The position numbers were made by a program, and so were the translations under genes. The notes beneath the pieces are model-generated. The model saw nothing but the letters and a program-made list of their open reading frames with translations. It was not told where the DNA came from and searched no databases. Positions 59,901 to 64,000 of a DNA stretch of 64,000 nucleotides are shown here, in pieces. This DNA is from Microcella humidisoli (GTDB lineage: Bacteria; Actinomycetota; Actinomycetes; Actinomycetales; Microbacteriaceae): NCBI RefSeq assembly GCF_024362325.1, contig NZ_CP101497.1:1-64000 (forward strand). Reading direction: 5' to 3'. How positions within the stretch are numbered: the stretch's first letter is position 1; each line of letters starts with the position of its first letter.

Positions 59901-60402
59901 CGCCGAGCGCTGGCTTGGTGCTGATCAGTTCGGTCAGTCGGCGGGCCTGGTCGTTGGCGAGCGCGTTCATCGGATAAAGGATCAGCGCCTTGATGCCCGT
60001 CACACCCTGCTTCTTGGCGCGCAGAACGTGGTCAAGAATCGGGTACAGGAAGGCCTCGGTCTTGCCCGAGCCGGTGCCCGTCGTGACGAGTGTCGGCAGC
60101 GGTCGCGGCTTATCGGGCCCGAGGTTCGCGCTACTCAGCCGTGCGAAGGCGGCAGCCTGGTGCCCGTAAGGCGGAAGACCGTCGAACCATTCGAGAACGC
60201 TCTCGGCTCCCGGTTCAGCAGGCTTGAACGGCAGACGCAACCGCACGTACGGCCCCTTGAATACGCCATTCTCGGGATGACTCAGGAACCGGTCGAGCGC
60301 ATCGCGCGTCTCACCGTCGGCCAGCGCAAACGTGGTGGTCAGATAATCGACTAGCCCGGCACGCACATCGGCAGCCTGGATGCTCGGCAGCAGTTCGCTC
60401 AC
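53992..60402 (-). CDS. Giant DEAD helicase with DUF1998-like zinc region and nuclease-like C-terminus
   Basis: A 2136-residue protein. The helicase motor has TGTGSGKT at 108-115, DEFH near 236 and motif VI QRVGRAGR near 1105. Zinc-type cysteines follow: CPACG…CPRCG near 1410, CAACGKLD near 1534, and the DUF1998-like CECRNEARAACHRCL near 1680. Near 1790-1830, RPDFVLAPI…AIFLDGYKYH…DDAQKR…LTWDDI resembles a Vsr/DUF559-type PD-(D/E)xK nuclease. DISARM splits helicase and DUF1998 into DrmA and DrmB; Druantia DruE is a single large protein. GTG 60402 overlaps the methyltransferase stop (GTGA) with AGGAG upstream. Confidence 0.85.
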   Translation of the reverse strand: MSELLPSIQAADVRAGLVDYLTTTFALADGETRDALDRFLSHPENGVFKGPYVRLRLPFKPAEPGAESVLEWFDGLPPYGHQAAAFARLSSANLGPDKPRPLPTLVTTGTGSGKTEAFLYPILDHVLRAKKQGVTGIKALILYPMNALANDQARRLTELISTKPALGGIRAALYTGQKGPERSSVTAEGLITKREVIREDAPDILLTNYKMLDQLLLRPADQTLWKQSATSLRYLVLDEFHTYDGAQGTDVAMLLRRLGLALKRNWPAESALIDDAARERPLGLITPVATSATLGDKGDPAVMTGFARTVFGDEFDADSVVTETRLALDEWVSGAADVIADAGLTVRDVDDSLLGEVLDRLPGDDTDDLAGDTVTAVFGTLYGAGHAGEATAVFAGADESLLLAASRAHPFLQDLYQAAHDPISIADLAGRLLGAGLGAQQTAVQRDAGRVRALEHIIAALGAVRARHGREAASVDLNLWVRALSRLDRTVESIPRFHWSDDGPDLGDALNGEGAAPALFPALYCRHCGRSGWGVQLASVGESLDANDVDIRRNHAKREGRFRALIHAPLEGERHRAALEARQPGVDGVMWFDPVQRGLLTALPAESDALPVLALSDKDADDDSRKDVCPNCRQTDGIRFLGSAIATLLSVSITTIFGDRHLDAAEKKALVFTDSVQDAAHRAGFVQSRSHVFSLRNAMRDAVGDETVSLDDLVERMISRATDPFERHRMLAPDIVDRELFAPYWNTPLGAAVPTKTLTAVRRRLRFDVALEFGLQSRVGRTLERTGSLAVCVDAGPASRLETLGRTVLKEYETGAMLDDALAADSASVVRWVRGVLERMRERGAIEHEWLRKYVQGDGQRWAVWGGRTKGVGMPAFPAGREAPAFPRVGKGLGGAGYKASNLDHASSAQSWYARWASRTIGVTPSEGATLTRMLFTALENADVVVGETIGDSSSTAYQLRASSVLVAPIREAERLAGSTLLVCDICRNPVPGAVAVVDQLAGGPCTAIRCDGTLEREPLGPVDFYRRLYDEGSVRRVLAREHTGLLPDETRLAYENGFKSADQQPDAPNVLVATPTLEMGIDIGDLSAVVLSGLPRTVASYLQRVGRAGRHTGNALALAFVEGRGDQLPKLGDPLSVINGEVRPPATYLDATEILQRQYIASIIDELASAGKLGSVRVARDVLASTDGDSLLGTVIDEAETRADELLDRYIGTFGGQLRDWAVDALHQWARRPEGSTDVDRTSPLAHTIIGASQRWTQEREVLGLRRKAISDTLPDLEAAAKHPAATEDDKTDWRAAKASLAMVMRQIKNINDEPWVAALERYGVLPNYSLLDDSVTLDVAISWIDPETGDFEHSSAEYARHASIAISELAPGAHFYAQGIEIEIDAVDLGPEGSNVQKWVYCPACGFARDTAMPVDAATAAACPRCGHTGIVDAAQTMDVVELEHVTAEVRRDESVINDRSDERERERFTVQIAADIDPKQVESQWYVEGSSFGVKLLRSMTIRWVNLGRQLGSGPSRFLSGHEHLSPLFRVCAACGKLDKQGSANSRREHRAWCRYRSSSEEHVRTVALTRTLTTQGLVIRLPTSVTVGDSIALPSLSAAVQLGLREIIGGDPDHLQLVTIIEPVNTGGDENATALLVHDTVPGGTGYLADLAAHERIREVLEAAWRVVANCECRNEARAACHRCLLPFAPGLNVESVSRASAERNLRRILGVDENDQPTPWSITTVDPGVDDPESHLEQWFRKVFIERAKTLGGAIREVPGPWGNRVEVKVAGRVWMLTPQVFVAGSRPDFVLAPIGGGARPIAIFLDGYKYHASVQHNRIADDAQKRTALRLHNHHVLALTWDDIKRVDEGAAELTPWWYDEASVIVAGQAFGLSPATLQTVTQNPMTHLMEWMLDPDSAQRRWASVAQSLPVLTAAPFSTFASSVGTREALMQRAIDVAEGANLGSGLSDDTWHLARDGVVMATRYDADRNASNVVLLLDDRTETVAREGFVNGWRTWLRLANLLGPAVVDGEVEIVAHSIAEHVTDERVRSGDELVDLALPAAWREALQYATAGERDFLTELAGLGGVPVPELGVDLADGIPVSMVWREARVVVAYDLTDSDRVALTAEGWTLVDPDPLAVQAALKVEE

Positions 60403-63400
60403 GATCGCTCCTGCAGCAACCGCTCGAAGTGGGCGTACGCCTGACGCATGTCAGCCTCGCGATCAAGCGTCACGAACGGCAGTTCGTATGTGTAGGTGAT
60501 GCCTGAGGCGTTCGTCGCTGTTCTGTCTTCACCCGAAAGTGCGGTACCCATCTGGCGCCAGCTACTGAGCACCTCATTGGGAACGAGTCGTCCGTTGGCG
60601 TCGTAGTAAGACGACTTACGGTCATAGCCAAATAAGACGGCAAACTGCGTGCGATACACGGTGCACAGTTCGTCGGCAGTCAAACCGAGACTGAGCGCCA
60701 TCAGGGCGTCAATCTCAACAACGGCTTGGCGACGATCCGACGCTCGTCGAAGCGGAACACTCGCATCCCAGACTTTCGGATACTTCTCCAGAGCCACACG
60801 GCCTGGGTAACTCAACCCACCGGCCCAACCAAGCGAGGTTCCCTCCTCGGGCGCAGTATCAGCCCAGATCTGCCCGAAGCGATCGACCAAAGCGTTGAGG
60901 CGAAGCACGCGCAAAATCAGGTGATCTTCAAGCACAAACCCTCGGGGCGGCAGGGGCGTACGTTCCGCAGAACTCATGTAGATGCCGCTCTTAGGGGCGG
61001 CGCGAACCAAGAAGTCGGCCAGCAAGCTCGACATCGCACCCACGGCAAGGACAACATCGCGAACGTCCCCGGTGGGAGATGCGGCCGAGAAGACGCCATT
61101 GATGTGTCCCGGCCCAGCAGGGAGCAACGCTGGAATTAGAGTGCGCTCCCCGGTATTCGCTGCCATGGCCCGCCACGCAACACGCACAGTCTCGCGAATC
61201 GAGCCGGAGGTGTCACCAAGTCGCGCATACCCCGAGTCATAAATCTGCATGTCGCTTGCGACCTTGTACGACGTGATCGGAACCGCGTCGGACGAAAGGT
61301 CTTCAAGATCAACGAGACTCCAGTCAAGGTTGTTCTTCATCGTCGGGTTGGGCGCCTTGTAGAACGGGCTCGACAGGTGCAGGTTCGGCCCCTGCAGCAC
61401 GACGCGATCCCAAGAGTCGGGCGCACCCCATCCGTACTCAATCAGCCCTGACTCTCGGGCCTGAGTCTCCGTCAAACCGACGTTGAATTGAAGCCGTAGA
61501 TCCGACAGTCGACGGGCTCCGACAAGCCCCCGAACAACCTCGGCGGAGCTCGCGTTCACGGCGTACAAAGTCCGAGTCTGGTCCCACGGCGCACCGTCAT
61601 CACCGCCCAGCAACTCTGCCCACGCCTGCAGAGTCTCTCTATCGACGGGAATGATGCGACGGCGATGGGGGCGCACGTCCCAATTGCCCTCATCGTTCTT
61701 GATCCCAGGTTCCGGGCCGGTTCCATCGTGCTCGAGCGAGCGCTCGACAGTTGACGGGTGATATAGCGAAGACGCCATCAGGAATTGAACGTCACCTTCA
61801 CCCGCATAGACGTGGACTCCATAAGACACGTGATGGTCAATCTCGAAGAGGACCAGTTCATTCACGAACTGCCAGTGCCGCCGCAACCGACGGTACGTCG
61901 CCGCACGAAGGGGACCAGCCTTCTCGTCAGTGAAGTGACTCTCGGGGTGAATCATCGACACGACGCCTGTCGCCGATTGGTGTCTCCACGTCTGCTGCAT
62001 GAAGCACCTGTAGAGATCGGGCTGTAACCCTTCGAGGTACGGGTAGTTCACACCCGCGCCGACAAACGCTGCCCCCGCAACCGTGTCGACGGTCGACTCG
62101 ACAACAAGGTCGGCAACCCCCTCCAGCGCGAGTGTCACCACGCGCCGCCGTGCTTCGTCGGCCTGGGATGCCTTGCCCTTGAGCTGCCACCAAGGATCAC
62201 CCTCCGCGAGCAACGCATCCGCAACAACCCGGGGACGAACCCACGGCGGGTTCCCCACCTGAAGATGGAAACCGCCGCGTGAGAATGGCGCACAGAAATC
62301 GACTTGCCAGTGGAAGAAACCCTGCCGACTAGCGACGCCTTCAGCGACCACGAGCCATCGGTGGTGAGCCAAGACCGCGTCCACCGTTCCTGCACCAGCG
62401 AACCCCAGGTCAGCCTGCTCGGCGTCACCGAGGGCAACCCACGATGACCCGGTGTCGAGCATCGCTTGGCCTTGGGCCAACAGCTTCGCCGAGGTCTCCA
62501 CATGCTTCCCCAGCAGGGCTTCGAGCCCGGCGATCCACTCATCGAGCGTGGGCGGCTTGACCCCTTGGGTGAGCGTGTCGGTCAAGGGCCAAAACCACAG
62601 CGCGTTCCACGCGTCCATCACGCGGCGAAGACGCTGGACGGCGCCATCGGGGTCGGCAAAAGTCGCCTCGATCTCCTCGCGGGTTACGCGATCGCCTGCC
62701 GGCGCGGGCTCAGCATCCCGACCCCAAAGCGGAATCTGCCGGCGCACCTGGCTCTCGGCGATCTCGTAGCGGCGAAGCGCGAACTGCCAGAGGCGCTCGA
62801 CGCGCAGGGCGAGGCCTTGCAGCGCAGCGACCTGTTTCTTGGTGGGCTTGCGCGTGACCTCGCGCTGCCAGGCCTTGAGCTCTTTCGTGCGCTCAGGGGC
62901 AAGCTCCCGCGCCTCTTTCGCCTCGACCGCGCTGCCCCAACCGGCAGCAGGCAGGAGGAAGTGGTGCACTCCCCCGTTGAGGCCAGAGCCGAGGCGGCCC
63001 TCGCGCAAGTCGTCGGCGAGTTCGGTGAGCGGAATGTCACGGGGCACCGCATTGAGCCACGCCTTGTCGGCGACCTGGGCGGCCGTGTAGACGGCGCGGC
63101 GAGCCCCGATGAGCGAGTTGCCGCGTCGCAGGTGCAGACCGAACCACGGTGCCTGCAGGTCTTCGACCATGGTGTCGAGCCACAGTGAGATCTCGGCCAG
63201 CTCGACTGCTGTGGCGTTGAGGTCGACGCCGTAGACGTTGTGCAGGGCGAGGTAGGCCTTGACCTTCTGCAGCTCGCGCGGGTAGGCGTCGGGGTCAATG
63301 CGCTCACCCGTCTCGGCCTGTCGACGCGTGAGGTACTGCTCGGCGAGTTGACGCACGGCCTCGATGGCGAACGCTCCCGAACCGAGTGCCGGCTCGCACA

Positions 63401-64000
63401 CCGTCAGCTCGAGAATCTGCTCGGCTGTGGTGGTCTCGTCGTTCTGATCGAGCAGTTCTTCGAGCGCCTGACCGACGGTGAAGCGGGTGAGTACCTCGGG
63501 CGTGTAGTAGGAGGCCGACTGCTGGCGCTCGCGGCCGGCCAGGCGGAAGACGAAGCTGCCCTGCTCGTGCACGACACGGTGCGGCTCGCCGGTGATCGGG
63601 TGCGGGCGCTTGACGAAGTCTTTCTCGTCGAGGTGGCCCGAGCGGGTGACCGGCACGACCCACGAGCCCTTCGAGGCGTCGCCGTCTTTCGCCACCTCGT
63701 GCAGTTGCTCGTCGGCGAAGAAGCCCGTGTACGACATGAGTCCCTCGTAGACGGCTCCGAGCTGGTTGATGCCGAGGTCGGCGTAGCTGATGAAGCCGCG
63801 GTCGCGACCCTTTTGCTCTTTGCTCAGCAGCAGGTGCTGCAGCACGCGCTGCAATTCACGGTCACTGAGCTTGACCTCGTCGATAAGAGCCGTTGCTTTG
63901 GGCAAGAAGAGGTCGGCACGCAGGCTCTGGAAGACGAGGCCTTCGCCGAGCTCGCGGGGAGCATCCGTCGCCTCGTCGTCGGTCTCGCCGGGGTGGGAAG
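60399..64000 (-). CDS. Eco57I-like N6-adenine DNA methyltransferase (5' end outside window)
   Basis: A class I adenine methyltransferase of the large BREX PglX / DISARM DrmMI size class; at least 1200 residues are visible and the frame stays open to the window edge, so the start lies beyond it. The SAM motif is LTVCEPALGSGAF, the catalytic motif NPPW (in LQVGNPPWVRP), and QSASYYTPEVLTRF precedes the core as in Eco57I-type enzymes. It would mark host DNA so that the helicase-nuclease neighbours attack unmodified DNA. A TTG at 63905 is in frame but the preceding codons look coding (…LGEGLVFQSLRADLF). Confidence 0.85.
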   Translation of the reverse strand, partial: SHPGETDDEATDAPRELGEGLVFQSLRADLFLPKATALIDEVKLSDRELQRVLQHLLLSKEQKGRDRGFISYADLGINQLGAVYEGLMSYTGFFADEQLHEVAKDGDASKGSWVVPVTRSGHLDEKDFVKRPHPITGEPHRVVHEQGSFVFRLAGRERQQSASYYTPEVLTRFTVGQALEELLDQNDETTTAEQILELTVCEPALGSGAFAIEAVRQLAEQYLTRRQAETGERIDPDAYPRELQKVKAYLALHNVYGVDLNATAVELAEISLWLDTMVEDLQAPWFGLHLRRGNSLIGARRAVYTAAQVADKAWLNAVPRDIPLTELADDLREGRLGSGLNGGVHHFLLPAAGWGSAVEAKEARELAPERTKELKAWQREVTRKPTKKQVAALQGLALRVERLWQFALRRYEIAESQVRRQIPLWGRDAEPAPAGDRVTREEIEATFADPDGAVQRLRRVMDAWNALWFWPLTDTLTQGVKPPTLDEWIAGLEALLGKHVETSAKLLAQGQAMLDTGSSWVALGDAEQADLGFAGAGTVDAVLAHHRWLVVAEGVASRQGFFHWQVDFCAPFSRGGFHLQVGNPPWVRPRVVADALLAEGDPWWQLKGKASQADEARRRVVTLALEGVADLVVESTVDTVAGAAFVGAGVNYPYLEGLQPDLYRCFMQQTWRHQSATGVVSMIHPESHFTDEKAGPLRAATYRRLRRHWQFVNELVLFEIDHHVSYGVHVYAGEGDVQFLMASSLYHPSTVERSLEHDGTGPEPGIKNDEGNWDVRPHRRRIIPVDRETLQAWAELLGGDDGAPWDQTRTLYAVNASSAEVVRGLVGARRLSDLRLQFNVGLTETQARESGLIEYGWGAPDSWDRVVLQGPNLHLSSPFYKAPNPTMKNNLDWSLVDLEDLSSDAVPITSYKVASDMQIYDSGYARLGDTSGSIRETVRVAWRAMAANTGERTLIPALLPAGPGHINGVFSAASPTGDVRDVVLAVGAMSSLLADFLVRAAPKSGIYMSSAERTPLPPRGFVLEDHLILRVLRLNALVDRFGQIWADTAPEEGTSLGWAGGLSYPGRVALEKYPKVWDASVPLRRASDRRQAVVEIDALMALSLGLTADELCTVYRTQFAVLFGYDRKSSYYDANGRLVPNEVLSSWRQMGTALSGEDRTATNASGITYTYELPFVTLDREADMRQAYAHFERLLQERS

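Noticed and set aside
63903..63905. TTG as the start of the methyltransferase
   Set aside because: The frame stays open and coding-like to the window edge, so the gene is treated as incomplete.

Overview
The window comes from a high-GC actinobacterium, most likely a member of the Microbacteriaceae or a close relative. Evidence is the many GTG starts, an Lsr2 homologue, several DUF2510 membrane proteins, a DUF3516-type helicase, a TM0106-type RecB-like nuclease/helicase, and the housekeeping order lepA / rpsT / holA-comEC-comEA / leuS / pabB-pabC. No tRNA, rRNA or CRISPR array was seen.

Layout. (1) 1-6.5 kb is an AT-richer accessory stretch: a methyltransferase-like tail, PHP phosphoesterase, GNAT acetyltransferase, SDR oxidoreductase, GrpB protein, an unknown gene coupled to a PIN-domain toxin, a P-loop kinase and a von Willebrand A (VWA) protein. 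(2) 7.0-11.97 kb is a compact mobile element: a primase-polymerase/RepA-like replication protein with a structured leader and iteron-like repeats, an Lsr2-type silencer, a small protein, and a large serine recombinase whose start codon overlaps the lepA stop codon. (3) 12-23.5 kb is core chromosome: translation (lepA, rpsT, leuS), DNA polymerase III delta (holA), DNA uptake (comEC, comEA) and folate synthesis (pabB, pabC-like). (4) 23.5-34.4 kb holds four DUF2510 membrane-protein paralogues, with a DUF3516 helicase, lipoprotein, CPBP-family membrane protein, esterase and small acidic proteins between them. (5) 34.4-42.3 kb holds the TM0106 nuclease/helicase, dodecin, an HtpX-like protease, a B3/4-domain protein, a LysE exporter and a HigBA-like toxin-antitoxin pair.

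(6) 42.4-48.45 kb is an NAD/ADP-ribose-themed cluster: a NrtR-like Nudix regulator with a degenerate Nudix box, a VWA protein, an ADP-ribosylglycohydrolase fused to a cysteine phosphatase, an ARPP-1-like protein, and a protein with a macro-like N-terminus and a SIR2-like C-terminus. (7) 48.5-64 kb is a leftward defence-type operon. It encodes an Eco57I-like adenine methyltransferase (continuing past the window), a 2136-residue DEAD helicase with DUF1998-like cysteines and a nuclease-like C-terminus, a UvrD-like helicase with a RelE/ParE-like N-terminus, an unknown 205-residue protein, a DUF2130 coiled-coil protein with nuclease-like residues, and a 402-residue protein with a long hydrophobic hairpin. 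Its composition overlaps DISARM and Druantia but matches neither exactly.

The strongest candidates for something undescribed are regions 6 and 7, which abut and may act together (modification, helicase and nuclease restriction, NAD-linked effector), and the minimal element in region 2 with its interleaved inverted repeats and two candidate origins.
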